Of a stretch of DNA of 64,000 nucleotides, positions 46,614-55,112 are shown piece after piece. The DNA is from Haemophilus sp. Lineage in GTDB: Bacteria > Pseudomonadota > Gammaproteobacteria > Enterobacterales > Pasteurellaceae. The position numbers and the translations under genes are program-made. Every line of letters begins with the position of its first letter. The first letter of the stretch is position 1. The notes beneath the pieces were generated by a model. That model ran no database searches. It was not told the DNA's origin and worked only from the letters and a program-made list of their open reading frames with translations. The stretch spans positions 1 to 64,000 of the forward strand of contig JAHZCF010000066.1 in assembly GCA_019423005.1 (NCBI GenBank), given 5' to 3'.

Positions 46614-48890
46614 ATGGCAAAAGTACAAAATTTTGATGAAGTAAACCGTAAAGATAATCTTGAAGACGTTTTGATAGTAGGCGATAAAGCGCATTTTTAC
46701 TGGAAAAATTACCCAAATCGCAATAATAAAAAAGAATGGGTATATAGTGAAGAATGGCTGTTATTTTGCAAAATCATACAGCAATCTACTGATGAAACGC
46801 CTTTAATTTTAGACTTGTCAACGCATCCAAATATTCAAGATATAGAGATTGCGAAACAGCAAGAATATTTATCAATTATTTTCCTTGATGGCGTAACTGA
46901 AGCGCAAAAAAGCGCTCTTTTTCTCAATCTTGCAAAAACAACACAGATAAGAATTATAAAAATATTTGATCAGAATCTTGTTGCTCAAGATATAGCGCCT
47001 GATTTTTTACAGAAAATACGCAATGACGAAGAGCTTTCTAATATACAAGCTATGCATGCCAAAGAAGCAGAAGAAAATGCAGATAGCGACACCCCAATCA
47101 TGATAAAAACCGCCAAGCCCGCAGAAATTAAATTTGCGGATAATGGCATTAAAAAAGGGCTTTTCTTGATTGATGAGAACGACAAGGGAATAAACTATCA
47201 TTGGCTATCTGATAAATTTGATGTTATCGGGCAAGGAGTGGAAATCGAAGAAGGAAACTTGCACTACTCAATGCTCCGCTTTAAATCCAACGGCAACCGC
47301 GAAGAAATCACGGAGGCTATTTTACAAGGTGAAATTGCAAGCGCGGAAACATTCAAAAACTTAAGAAATAAAGGGTTAGAGATAAATTATGTCACTAAAC
47401 ACCACCCATTTTTAGCGAACTATATTTCATCCAAAACCATTACTTCGCCTAAATGGCGTATTGTATCAAGTTCAGGTTGGAAAAATGGCGCGTATATTTA
47501 CCCAAACGGCGAAATAATCGGAGAAATGGACAATAAACAGCCATTATTTTTACGAAATCAACCGATTAACGCTGATTTATTTAACCAATCTTGCACATTG
47601 GCAGAATGGCGAGAAAATGTTGCGAAATATGCCAAAGGAAATGATTTAATCATTCTTTCGTTGCTTTTTGCCTTAACAGCGCCAGTTGTAAAAATTGTCA
47701 ATGCGCCACATTTTGGCATTCATATTTATGGCGATAGTTCAAAAGGTAAATCTATTTGTAGCCATATCGCCAACAGCGTTTACGGCCACGGAAAAGATTT
47801 AGAACGCTCTTGGAGTGCAACTCGAACCGCCTTAATTAATGAAGCCATAGCGCGGAATGATTGCCTATTAGTGATGGATGAATTAACGAACCTTTCACCC
47901 GATCTAGGTGTGGGTATTACTTATGAACTATTTCAAGGCATAGAGAAAATGCGCGGCAATGCCGATAACGGACAAAATCGAAGAATCCGAAACTGGCAAA
48001 CTATGATCTTAAGTAACGGAGAAAAAAATCTAGTAGACCAGTTAAAGGATATTTTCAAAGAGAAAAAAGGAAATGTAGTCAAAGCTGGGGAACTTGTCAG
48101 AATGCTGAATATCCCATTTGAAGGGCTCACTAATTTTCATCAATTTGCCTTAGATCCTAATTTACCTACACCTTATCACAAATCATTAGCATTTGTTGAT
48201 TTTATCAAAGGCAATACTGGCAAATTTTACGGCGTAGCGGGCAGGGAATGGATTAATTTTATCATTCAGAATAAAACCCTACTCAATACAGAAAAGGAAA
48301 AGCACGAGCGAGCATTTATTGACAAAATGATCGCATCAAAACCGAAAGATATTGCCTATGAAGAACTCAACCAAATAGGGCGCGTAGCGAAGAATTTTGC
48401 ATTATTGGAAACCGTTGGGAAATGCTCAAAGTATATTACAGGCTTAAATGATGATGAAATAGAAGCAGCAATTTTCAACTGCTTTACATTATGGGTAAAT
48501 GAATTTGGCTGGGGAAATAAGGAAAAAATGCAGATTATCGAAAATCTAGATTTATTCATCCAGCAGAATATAGGCGATCTTTATCACGTTAGAAATAAGC
48601 AGATTGTAAACACGCCAGTAAGCAAAAAATTTGTAGGGTTTTATTTTGAAGAAGATACGCGGGAAAATTCTTATCTAATATTAGACAAGCGGAATCTACT
48701 TTTAGAAATGGGGGCTTTTCCAGAGAAAAAAATCATTGAATCTTTGCTCAAAGAAAAGCGATTAATCAGAACGGAACGAAAAGATAAGGATACATGGCGC
48801 AATGAATCAACCTATCCAACCTTGCAGGATAAAAACATTACAACACCAACAAAAAGAGGGTTAAAAATCACCCTACCATTGGAGGAATAA
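46614..48890 (+). CDS. DUF927 helicase-like replication protein
   Basis: A 758-residue protein with the DUF927 domain (about residues 270-560). The Walker A loop GDSSKGKS is near residue 373, and Walker B LLVMDE near residue 419, with the family block RNDCLLVMDELTNL and an arginine-bearing KMRGNADNG after it. Such proteins replace the P4 alpha helicase in many satellites and plasmids. I see no primase zinc finger or TOPRIM motif in the N-terminal part, so priming may come from the host or helper. GGGGG precedes the ATG. An iteron-bearing, origin-like region follows. Confidence 0.85.
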   Translation: MAKVQNFDEVNRKDNLEDVLIVGDKAHFYWKNYPNRNNKKEWVYSEEWLLFCKIIQQSTDETPLILDLSTHPNIQDIEIAKQQEYLSIIFLDGVTEAQKSALFLNLAKTTQIRIIKIFDQNLVAQDIAPDFLQKIRNDEELSNIQAMHAKEAEENADSDTPIMIKTAKPAEIKFADNGIKKGLFLIDENDKGINYHWLSDKFDVIGQGVEIEEGNLHYSMLRFKSNGNREEITEAILQGEIASAETFKNLRNKGLEINYVTKHHPFLANYISSKTITSPKWRIVSSSGWKNGAYIYPNGEIIGEMDNKQPLFLRNQPINADLFNQSCTLAEWRENVAKYAKGNDLIILSLLFALTAPVVKIVNAPHFGIHIYGDSSKGKSICSHIANSVYGHGKDLERSWSATRTALINEAIARNDCLLVMDELTNLSPDLGVGITYELFQGIEKMRGNADNGQNRRIRNWQTMILSNGEKNLVDQLKDIFKEKKGNVVKAGELVRMLNIPFEGLTNFHQFALDPNLPTPYHKSLAFVDFIKGNTGKFYGVAGREWINFIIQNKTLLNTEKEKHERAFIDKMIASKPKDIAYEELNQIGRVAKNFALLETVGKCSKYITGLNDDEIEAAIFNCFTLWVNEFGWGNKEKMQIIENLDLFIQQNIGDLYHVRNKQIVNTPVSKKFVGFYFEEDTRENSYLILDKRNLLLEMGAFPEKKIIESLLKEKRLIRTERKDKDTWRNESTYPTLQDKNITTPTKRGLKITLPLEE

Positions 48891-48892
48891 AT

Positions 48893-48921
48893 AAAGGCGG
48901 TTCGATTGAATCGCCTTTTTA
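48893..48921 (+). terminator. Terminator after the DUF927 gene
   Basis: GGCGGTTC (48896-48903) pairs with GAATCGCC (48908-48915) across a GATT-type loop and is followed by TTTTT. Confidence 0.8.
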
Positions 48922-48942
48922 TACAGTAGTGCATTTAACATA

Positions 48943-49323
48943 ATACAGGTGATTATTAATCTTTTTGACCTTTTTCTAGAGAAAACCAAAAATAACGGGG
49001 GAAAAGTGGGAAAGTGGGAAAATATAATAATTAACTTATAAATTTATAATTAAATCAATATATTATATAATTATTTATGTTTTTTGATTTTCCCCCCGTT
49101 TCCCACTTTTCCCCCTTTCTTGAAATTGGAAGGGATACAAAAAGGGGAATTTTTCCAAAAGGGGGGAAAATGGGGGAAAATTTCCCGATTTTTTTTATAT
49201 TTTTATCAATGAGTTACAAGTTTTTTCCCACTTTTCCCACTTTCCCCTGAAAAATAGGGAGCTGCCAAAAAAATACAAGTAAGAAAAATACAACAAAATT
49301 TCTATACAGTGGTTATTAATCTT
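48943..49323. repeat. Imperfect direct repeats bounding the origin-like region
   Basis: ATACAGGTGATTATTAATCT begins at 48943 and ATACAGTGGTTATTAATCTT at 49304. The two share the ATACAG start and the TTATTAATCTT end, in the same orientation, about 360 bp apart, with the iterons between them. P4 also has paired repeats in its cis replication region. Confidence 0.55.
48995..49248. other. Candidate replication origin with TTTCCCAC iterons
   Basis: The octamer TTTCCCAC/GTGGGAAA occurs exactly five times: 49006-49013 and 49014-49021 (GTGGGAAA), and 49099-49106, 49224-49231 and 49233-49240 (TTTCCCAC). Several near-copies such as TTTCCCC and GGGGGAAAA fill the gaps. Between the first two and the third lies about 60 bp of almost pure A+T (49023-49080), suitable for strand opening. 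It directly follows the helicase gene. The protein that binds the iterons is unknown. Confidence 0.65.
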
Positions 49324-49519
49324 CTCAAGAATAAAATTTGACATCTAAATATTCAATCTTACTTTTCTCGTAAAATCTGAATCTAATCACCGCCATATTT
49401 CACGTAAACGCATTGTCAAAAAAATGAACATATAAAACAAAATTAAAGATTGACCGTTAAATCTCTTTTTCCCATAATCGCCCTTTAAACAAGGACAAAT
49501 AACAGGAAAATTTATTTTT

Positions 49520-49551
49520 AACTCCCTGTATAACTCCCTGTATAACTCCCT
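49520..49551 (+). repeat. Integrase arm-type sites, right end
   Basis: AACTCCCT at 49520-49527, 49532-49539 and 49544-49551, an exact 12-bp period, 65 bp before attR. The same octamer and spacing occur beside attL. Confidence 0.65.
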
Positions 49552-49615
49552 AACGGGCTATGCAGAATATCAAGGTTTTAGACTACACAAGGCTTAAGAA
49601 GAAAAAATCGTTGTT

Positions 49616-49629
49616 CCCTCTCACCGCCA
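49616..49629 (+). repeat. attR of the satellite
   Basis: CCCTCTCACCGCCA, identical to the last 14 bases of tRNA-Ser at 38487-38500; flanking bases differ on both sides, so this is the limit of the exact duplication. Confidence 0.85.
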
Positions 49630-49786
49630 TTCAAATATTTTCTTTTCTGAATTTAAAATCATCTTTTAAACTGATTCATTTTGAGATCTAGAATTTACGC
49701 TATTTTTTTGTACAAAATATGCGTTGAATTGATTACTTTCGCTGAAAAAGCAAATTAGAAAAACAATAATAGATTGAGATGAGTTA

Positions 49787-49863
<77 letters not shown>

Positions 49864-49915
49864 ATTTCAAGGGTTACATCTTTTGTATGGAATTTCGAGG
49901 GAAATATAAAAGAAG

Positions 49916-49992
49916 TGGTCGGCGAGATAGGATTTGAACCTACGACCCACTGGTCCCAAACCAGTTGCGCTACCAAGCTGCGCTACTCGCCG
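49916..49992 (-). tRNA. tRNA-Pro (anticodon TGG)
   Basis: A 77-base cloverleaf with encoded CCA, beginning CGGCGAGTAGCGCAGCTTGG. The anticodon loop TTTGGGA gives TGG (complement at 49956-49958). The T-arm reads GGTTCAAATCC. First gene of the tRNA-Pro/tRNA-Arg pair. Confidence 0.96.
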
Positions 49993-50004
49993 ACGATGGG
50001 CTCA

Positions 50005-50032
50005 ATTATAGTGAGCTTTTCTTTCCAGTCAA
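50005..50032 (-). promoter_or_regulatory. Promoter of the tRNA-Pro/tRNA-Arg unit
   Basis: On the minus strand TTGACT (50027-50032), 16-base spacer, TATAAT (50005-50010), about a dozen bases before the tRNA-Pro 5' end. Confidence 0.8.
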
Positions 50033-50101
50033 TTAATTTTTTAGATTCCTCTTTCAATTGCTCAAAATTATTCCAGTTTTTCAACCGCACTTTTGTTGTC
50101 T

Positions 50102-50145
50102 TTGTAATATAAGGCGTTGTCAGTTAAAATAGCAAACGTTTACTT
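50102..50145 (+). promoter_or_regulatory. folD promoter with PurR-like operator
   Basis: TTGTAA (50102-50107), 17 bases, TAAAAT (50125-50130). TAGCAAACGTTTACTT (50130-50145) matches the PurR consensus ANGCAANCGNTTNCNT at all but the first fixed position and covers the transcription start, so PurR with hypoxanthine or guanine should repress folD. Confidence 0.7.
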
Positions 50146-50169
50146 AATGCCATCTTGAGGAAAAAACGC

Positions 50170-51027
50170 ATGACTGCTCAAATTATTTCAGGTACTGAAC
50201 TCTCAAAAAAAATTAAATCGGATGTTGCCAATAAAATTGAACATTATCGTGCTCAAGGTAAACGTGCGCCAGGGCTCGCAGTAATTTTGGTGGGGGCAGA
50301 TCCTGCTTCTCAAGTCTATGTAGGCAGTAAACGAAAAAGTTGTGAGGAAATCGGGATGGTTTCAAAATATTATGATTTACCTGAAACCACTTCGGAAGCA
50401 GAACTATTGCAACTGATAGATCAATTGAATGCTGATGAAACCATTGATGGTATTCTCGTGCAGCTTCCATTGCCTGAACAAATTAATAGCACATCAGTGA
50501 TTGAGCGTATTAGCCCTGAAAAAGATGTGGATGGTTTCCACCCTTATAATGTGGGGCGTTTATGCCAACGTATCCCAACTTTACGTGCTTGCACCCCTTA
50601 TGGCGTGATGAAATTATTAGAAACTACAGGCATTGATTTACACGGTAAACATGCAGTGATCGTTGGAGCTTCAAATATTGTAGGACGCCCGATGTCGCTT
50701 GAATTATTACTGGCAGGCGCTACTGTTACGGTAACGCACCGTTTTACCAAAGATTTAGAGCATCATATTCGTCAGGCGGATGTTTTAGTGGTGGCCGTCG
50801 GCAAGCCTCGTTTTATTCCGGGCGATTGGATTAAGGAAGGGGCCACAGTCATTGATGTGGGGATTAATCGCATCAATGGCAAATTAGTGGGTGATGTGGA
50901 ATATGATGTGGCGATACAAAAAGCGGCTTATATTACGCCAGTACCGGGTGGAGTCGGGCCAATGACAGTTGCCATGCTGATGTTTAATACACTTTATGCC
51001 TATGAGCGTAACAATCAACTTGTTTAA
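50170..51027 (+). CDS. folD: Bifunctional methylenetetrahydrofolate dehydrogenase/cyclohydrolase
   Basis: Interconverts methylene-, methenyl- and formyl-tetrahydrofolate, feeding purine and methionine synthesis. The 285-residue protein shows [14 protein letters not shown] with the catalytic lysine, QLPLPEQI, the nucleotide-binding [10 protein letters not shown] and [10 protein letters not shown]. The frame is open five codons further upstream, but GAGG at 50157-50160 serves the ATG at 50170. The PurR-like box at the promoter agrees with its role in purine supply. Confidence 0.96.
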   Translation: MTAQIISGTELSKKIKSDVANKIEHYRAQGKRAPGLAVILVGADPASQVYVGSKRKSCEEIGMVSKYYDLPETTSEAELLQLIDQLNADETIDGILVQLPLPEQINSTSVIERISPEKDVDGFHPYNVGRLCQRIPTLRACTPYGVMKLLETTGIDLHGKHAVIVGASNIVGRPMSLELLLAGATVTVTHRFTKDLEHHIRQADVLVVAVGKPRFIPGDWIKEGATVIDVGINRINGKLVGDVEYDVAIQKAAYITPVPGGVGPMTVAMLMFNTLYAYERNNQLV

Positions 51028-51032
51028 GAAAT

Positions 51033-51070
51033 AAAAAAGTGCGGTTAAATTGATTTGACCGCACTTTTTG
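51033..51070. terminator. Uptake-signal pair as terminator between folD and ndh
   Basis: AAAAAAGTGCGGT (51033-51045) and ACCGCACTTTTT (51058-51069) form an inverted repeat between convergent genes, with A and T runs at opposite ends. Confidence 0.85.
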
Positions 51071-51072
51071 TA

Positions 51073-52407
51073 TTAATGTAATTTCAATCTTGGTTTTAAA
51101 TAGTGGTTAAGTTTATCCACTAAAATAATCAAGCCAATCTTAATACATCCATGCAAAGCATGTTGATGCATACGATATAAAGACACATACGCAAATTGCG
51201 CAAATTTACCTTGAACAGTTAGTGGGTTTTTCCCAAATTTATTTGAAATGCTACCCAATGCGGTAAAGCTTGAAAGAGAAACCAAGGTGCCTTTATCGTT
51301 GTATTTGAATGCTTTTAATGGTTTTTGCTCAAAAAGTGCAAAGATATTTTTTGCACAAGCTTTTGCCATTTGATGTGCCGCTTGCGCTCTTGGCGGGACT
51401 AATTTACCGTTTGGTTGCATTAATGCTGCACAGTCACCAATGGCGAAAATACTGTCATCCACCGTAGTTTGAAGGGTATCTTTTACCACTAATTGATTGA
51501 TACGGTTAAGCTCTAATCCATCGAATTGCTGTGTCACCGTTGAGGTACGAACACCCGCCGCCCACACAATCAGATCAGCTTTGATTTCTTCGCCATCTTT
51601 GGTAATAAGCGTGTTTGGTTGGGCTTCCGTGATCATCGTATTTAATTTCACGTTAGCACCCATTTCTTGCAATTCCTCTAATACCGCTGCAGATAAATTT
51701 TCAGGTAGTGCCGGTAATAAGCGAGGACCTGCTTCAACTAAGGTAACTTGCAAGCAAGAATTATCAATTTTACCGTAACCGTAAGAAGATAAGTCTTCAG
51801 TCGCGTGATAGAGCTCAGCAGTTAATTCCACGCCAGTTGCACCACCGCCAACAATCGCAATATTGACTTTGCTCTCATCGACTAATTTCTGTTTAAATTC
51901 TTCTTCACCAATATCGTCTAATGCACGGTTTTCAGAGAATTTAAGGAATAATTCCAACATTCGTTGTTGGAAGCGAAGTGCTTGATCAGAGCTGTCTAAG
52001 AAAATACAGTTATCGGTCACACCTTTTGTATTGAAATCGTTGGATTTACTGCCAATCGCAATCACTAAGTAATCATAAGGAATACGACGCGCCACCACGA
52101 GCATATCGCCTTCTTGCCCATAAACAGGGGCAAGTTCAACATATTTTTGCTCACGATTAATGCGCGTGATCGAACCTTGCTCAAAACTGAAATGGTGGTT
52201 TTTACCATGTGCACGGTAGCTCAGAGAATCTGTGCCATCATCCATTACACCTGTTGCAATTTCATGTAATAAGGGTTTCCACAAGTGGGTTGCATTGCGA
52301 TCCACAAGCGTCACTTTAGCCTGTTTTTTGCGACCTAATTTGTCGCCTAAAAATGTCGCTAATTCAATGCCGCCGGCGCCACCGCCAACGATCACGACGT
52401 TTTTCAT
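51073..52407 (-). CDS. ndh: NADH dehydrogenase, type II
   Basis: Single-subunit, non-proton-pumping NADH:quinone oxidoreductase bound to the inner membrane. The 444-residue flavoprotein has the FAD motif IVGGGAGGIELA at the N terminus, the NADH motif IVGGGATGVELTAEL near residues 180-195, and the second FAD block FAIGDCA. The C terminus is basic and amphipathic for membrane attachment. It passes electrons into the menaquinone pool used by Frd. Confidence 0.93.
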   Translation of the reverse strand: MKNVVIVGGGAGGIELATFLGDKLGRKKQAKVTLVDRNATHLWKPLLHEIATGVMDDGTDSLSYRAHGKNHHFSFEQGSITRINREQKYVELAPVYGQEGDMLVVARRIPYDYLVIAIGSKSNDFNTKGVTDNCIFLDSSDQALRFQQRMLELFLKFSENRALDDIGEEEFKQKLVDESKVNIAIVGGGATGVELTAELYHATEDLSSYGYGKIDNSCLQVTLVEAGPRLLPALPENLSAAVLEELQEMGANVKLNTMITEAQPNTLITKDGEEIKADLIVWAAGVRTSTVTQQFDGLELNRINQLVVKDTLQTTVDDSIFAIGDCAALMQPNGKLVPPRAQAAHQMAKACAKNIFALFEQKPLKAFKYNDKGTLVSLSSFTALGSISNKFGKNPLTVQGKFAQFAYVSLYRMHQHALHGCIKIGLIILVDKLNHYLKPRLKLH

Positions 52408-52507
52408 AAAGTACTCCTAAAAGCAAAATTGTTAAAAATGTTAAACTAATGTAATAATAGCATAACAAATAAACAAGACGAAAAAATTTAATGGAAATGA
52501 CCGCACT

Positions 52508-53131
52508 TTATTGATGACAGCGCTCGTAAAGCGGTTGTAATTGTTGGATGGTTTGCGTGATAAATAAAACAGGATCAATTTGGCTTAGTTGATCTTTTTC
52601 AATACTTTTCCCAATACACCAAAAATCATCCTCTGAACGCAAGAGAAGATCTTTTTCAGAAATGTTTTTCACTTGGCGAAAATCATCATATTCGCTTTCA
52701 TCTTCTCGCCAAATATCAAAATCAGCAAATTGTTTAAAATTAAATTGATCAAGCCACTGATTATATTGTTGCACATTAATTTGTGAGCGATCTGCACGAT
52801 AGCAATGCCAATCTAAACACACTCTTAGTCGGCGACGATTTAATAGCACAGAAAAGATTGCTGCAGAATTTTGGTTGAACTCGTATTTAAAATAAGCGAA
52901 GAAATGCGCCCGTACTTGCCAGCCATTGGTCCAACTTTCAATATGCGGCTTCGCAAAAGGTGTGCCAAGTTGCTTTGCGACTTCTTGAATAATCGCTTTC
53001 CAGTTATCCCAATGTAATTTGTAATCCGCTTTAATCGCCGGAATATCTTCCGGACAGAATTTCTTCATTTGGGCGAATTGATAGAAAGGAATATTGAACA
53101 GTTCACAAGATTCAGCCGTAAGCGAGAGCAT
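52508..53131 (-). CDS. HI_0552-type conserved protein
   Basis: A 207-residue soluble protein next to apaH; I recognise it as the Pasteurellaceae HI_0552 family, which Pfam has listed under a bacterial glucose-6-phosphate dehydrogenase label without, to my knowledge, convincing active-site evidence. No signal peptide or membrane segment is present, and the sequence is rich in Trp and aromatic residues. AAGGAAAC precedes the ATG. It starts 9 bp after the apaH stop, so it is cotranscribed with apaH. Confidence 0.65.
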   Translation of the reverse strand: MLSLTAESCELFNIPFYQFAQMKKFCPEDIPAIKADYKLHWDNWKAIIQEVAKQLGTPFAKPHIESWTNGWQVRAHFFAYFKYEFNQNSAAIFSVLLNRRRLRVCLDWHCYRADRSQINVQQYNQWLDQFNFKQFADFDIWREDESEYDDFRQVKNISEKDLLLRSEDDFWCIGKSIEKDQLSQIDPVLFITQTIQQLQPLYERCHQ

Positions 53132-53140
53132 AGTGTTTCC

Positions 53141-53968
53141 TTAAAAATCACTGTAATTTTTGACCGCACTTTGTGTGAAGAATTGTTTGTCTTCCCAACG
53201 CAACATGGTCATTCGATTATTCCACACACATCCTGTATCCAAGGCATAAATACCTTTTGGAGTTGGCTCATCGACTAAACTTGCCCAATGCCCAAAGACA
53301 ATGGGAATTTGTTTATAAAGTGGATTATCTAAATTAAACCAAGGCGTGAGCCCTGCTGGCGCATCTTTTAAAGGGGATTTACAAGCAAAATCAAAGCGAT
53401 GATCCAAATAGCAAAAACGCATTCGAGTGAAAGCATTAATAATGTAACGATGACGCGCTAAGCCCTGTAAATCGGGCGACCAGCGATCTGGCTGTTCAGA
53501 ATACATATTTTCAATGAGATAATGAAAGTCACCATGTTGTAAAATCTGTTCAACTTCAGCCGCACAAGATTTTGCAGTTTTCAAATCCCAATCAGGCGAA
53601 ATACCTGCGTGTGCCATCAGGAAGTTTAATTCTTCATTATGCACAAGTAATGGTTGATGGCGTAACCAATGAATCAGTTCATCAAAATCGGGTGCATTAA
53701 AAATAGCATCGACATGATCACGCGGTTTTACCTTTTTAATACCCAGTGCGGTCGCAATTAAATGTAAATCGTGATTCCCTAGTACAGTTTGTGCTGCATT
53801 ACCAAGTGATTTTACGAAACGAAGACATTCAAGTGATTTATCCCCACGGGCCACAAGATCCCCCACAAGATAAAGTTTATCTTGCGTAGGATTGAAATCT
53901 ACACGTTCTAATAAAAGCTGTAATTCATCATAACAGCCTTGCAAATCACCGACGAAATAGGTTGCCAT
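53141..53968 (-). CDS. apaH: Diadenosine tetraphosphatase (symmetrical)
   Basis: Hydrolyses Ap4A to two ADP, and can remove Np4 caps from RNA. The 275-residue metallophosphatase has the PPP-family motifs [20 protein letters not shown] and GNHDLH in order, then the histidine region [10 protein letters not shown] and FGHWASL. It is encoded before the HI_0552-type gene on the same strand, within the ksgA-apaH neighbourhood common in gammaproteobacteria, but the two are here separated by glycosyltransferases. Confidence 0.96.
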   Translation of the reverse strand: MATYFVGDLQGCYDELQLLLERVDFNPTQDKLYLVGDLVARGDKSLECLRFVKSLGNAAQTVLGNHDLHLIATALGIKKVKPRDHVDAIFNAPDFDELIHWLRHQPLLVHNEELNFLMAHAGISPDWDLKTAKSCAAEVEQILQHGDFHYLIENMYSEQPDRWSPDLQGLARHRYIINAFTRMRFCYLDHRFDFACKSPLKDAPAGLTPWFNLDNPLYKQIPIVFGHWASLVDEPTPKGIYALDTGCVWNNRMTMLRWEDKQFFTQSAVKNYSDF

Positions 53969-54129
53969 TTTTTCTATAATGCTCCAGTTATGGTTATTAG
54001 GTTCTGGCAGTCTTTATGCTAAAGATTTGCTATAAATTCTAGCACAGATTTTTTGTGAAGATACTATTCATTTCATGATCTTAAAATAGTAAGATAGCCT
54101 GCAATTTAAGGCAGATATGATGTTTTTCT

Positions 54130-54978
54130 ATGTATTCTATTGAACATAAAAATGTAGTGATTAGTATTTCAACGGCAGATAAACGCCGAAATCACATTAT
54201 TGAACAATTTGGTCAAAAACAAATTCCTTTTGAATTTTTTGATGCATTCACGCCTTCTGATCGACTTGACGCTCATTTACAGCGTTACTTTCCAAATGTC
54301 AAAGCTACATCAAAGCTCACGGCAGGAGAGAAGGGATGTTTGATGAGCCACTTCATGCTATGGAAAAAGTGTGTTGACGATAATTTAGATTATATTTCTA
54401 TTTTTGAGGATGATATTCTGCTTGGTGAGAATGCTGAACAATTTCTTGCGAATGATGAATGGCTAAAAGTGCGGTTCAATTTTCAAGAGATTTTTGTTTT
54501 GCGTTTAGAAACATTTTTAATGCCTGTTCAGCTAGAACATCAGCAACAAATTTTACCTTTCCAAGAAAGAAACATTGATATTTTAAAATCAAAGCATTTT
54601 GGTACTGCCGGTTACATTATTTCGAACGGGGCTGCGAAGTACCTCATCAATCTATTTGAAAAACTCGCCGTAGAGGAAATCAAAGCAATTGATGAGATCA
54701 TGTTTAATGAACAGATTAATGTCAGTCTTTATCAAGTATACCAACTAAATCCAGCTATTTGTGTGCAAGAATTGCAGTTAAATCAGGAGAATAGCTTACT
54801 GATAAGTGACTTGCAGCAAGAGCGTAAAAAAAATACAGCAGTGCACACCAAGAAAACATTAAAACAGCGTTTAACTCGGATAAAAGAAAATATTATACGA
54901 GCGCTAAATAAAGAAAAATGGAAAGAACAGCAACGCCTGAAAGAAATGCAAGGTAAAGACATTGTTCGTTTTATGTAG
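54130..54978 (+). CDS. Glycosyltransferase family 25 (lipooligosaccharide)
   Basis: A 282-residue GT25 enzyme of the LpsA/Lex2B/LgtB type that adds a galactose or glucose to the lipooligosaccharide outer core. It has the family N terminus VVISISTADKRRNHI, the EKGCLMSHFMLWKKC block and the acidic FEDDILLGE motif. The C-terminal part (after about residue 220) is basic and helical, likely a membrane contact. There are no tetranucleotide repeats in or before it, unlike phase-variable lex2. One uptake signal lies inside. Sugar and linkage are not readable. Confidence 0.85.
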   Translation: MYSIEHKNVVISISTADKRRNHIIEQFGQKQIPFEFFDAFTPSDRLDAHLQRYFPNVKATSKLTAGEKGCLMSHFMLWKKCVDDNLDYISIFEDDILLGENAEQFLANDEWLKVRFNFQEIFVLRLETFLMPVQLEHQQQILPFQERNIDILKSKHFGTAGYIISNGAAKYLINLFEKLAVEEIKAIDEIMFNEQINVSLYQVYQLNPAICVQELQLNQENSLLISDLQQERKKNTAVHTKKTLKQRLTRIKENIIRALNKEKWKEQQRLKEMQGKDIVRFM

Positions 54979-55000
54979 ATAAGTTGATGAAATACTTTAT

Positions 55001-55024
55001 ATAGGCTTAATCTCTTAAGCCTAT
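55001..55024. repeat. Hairpin between the GT25 and GT8 genes
   Basis: ATAGGCTTAA (55001-55010) pairs with TTAAGCCTAT (55015-55024) over a 4-base loop, between convergent genes. It lacks a long T run on either strand, so it is a weak terminator candidate. Confidence 0.55.
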
Positions 55025-55112
55025 TCATAAAAAGCGATTTACACGCAAAATCAACGTGATGACATTCTAAGGCTTGAAAACCACCAATGAGGCTGGTTGT
55101 TATTTTAGAAAA

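Larger units (their letters stand above)
38487..49629 (+). mobile_element. Integrated P4-like phage satellite carrying a P2-type capsid gene
   Basis: An element of about 11.1 kb inserted at the 3' end of tRNA-Ser(GGA). CCCTCTCACCGCCA occurs at 38487-38500 within the tRNA and again at 49616-49629. Inside are a tyrosine integrase next to the tRNA, two AlpA-type regulators, a coiled-coil protein plus a P2 gpN-like capsid protein, a toxin-antitoxin pair, an Ogr/Delta-type activator, an Ash/Icd-like protein, small HTH proteins, a DUF927 helicase and an origin-like iteron region. Every gene is on the plus strand. No portal, terminase, tail, lysis or conjugation gene is present, so it depends on a helper. 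It holds five uptake signals, so it is adapted to Haemophilus. Confidence 0.85.
48891..49786. other. 896-bp non-coding right end of the satellite and flank
   Basis: From left to right: the helicase terminator, the first long direct repeat, the iteron/AT-rich origin candidate, the second direct repeat, about 190 bp of AT-rich DNA with no feature I can name (49324-49519), the three AACTCCCT arm sites, attR, and 157 bp of AT-rich chromosomal DNA before tRNA-Arg. No coding frame of useful length is present. Confidence 0.7.

Noticed and set aside
48995..49248. G-run and C-run repeats considered as a CRISPR array
   Set aside because: Repeats are only 8 bp, occur in both orientations, have irregular spacing and no cas genes are near; an origin with iterons fits better.
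38487..49629. Interpretation as a decayed P2/HP1-type prophage
   Set aside because: Genes are intact, tightly packed, all on one strand, with an intact integrase and att sites. Only one phage structural gene is present and the rest is satellite-type, which decay of a 32-kb prophage would not leave.
49915..50112. A 65-codon frame starting MVGEIGFEPTTHWSQ on the plus strand
   Set aside because: It is the translation of the antisense strand of tRNA-Pro, a common false gene in databases.
54000..54140. Search for tetranucleotide repeats that would make the GT25 gene phase-variable
   Set aside because: No run of repeated tetranucleotides is seen in or before any of the five glycosyltransferase genes.
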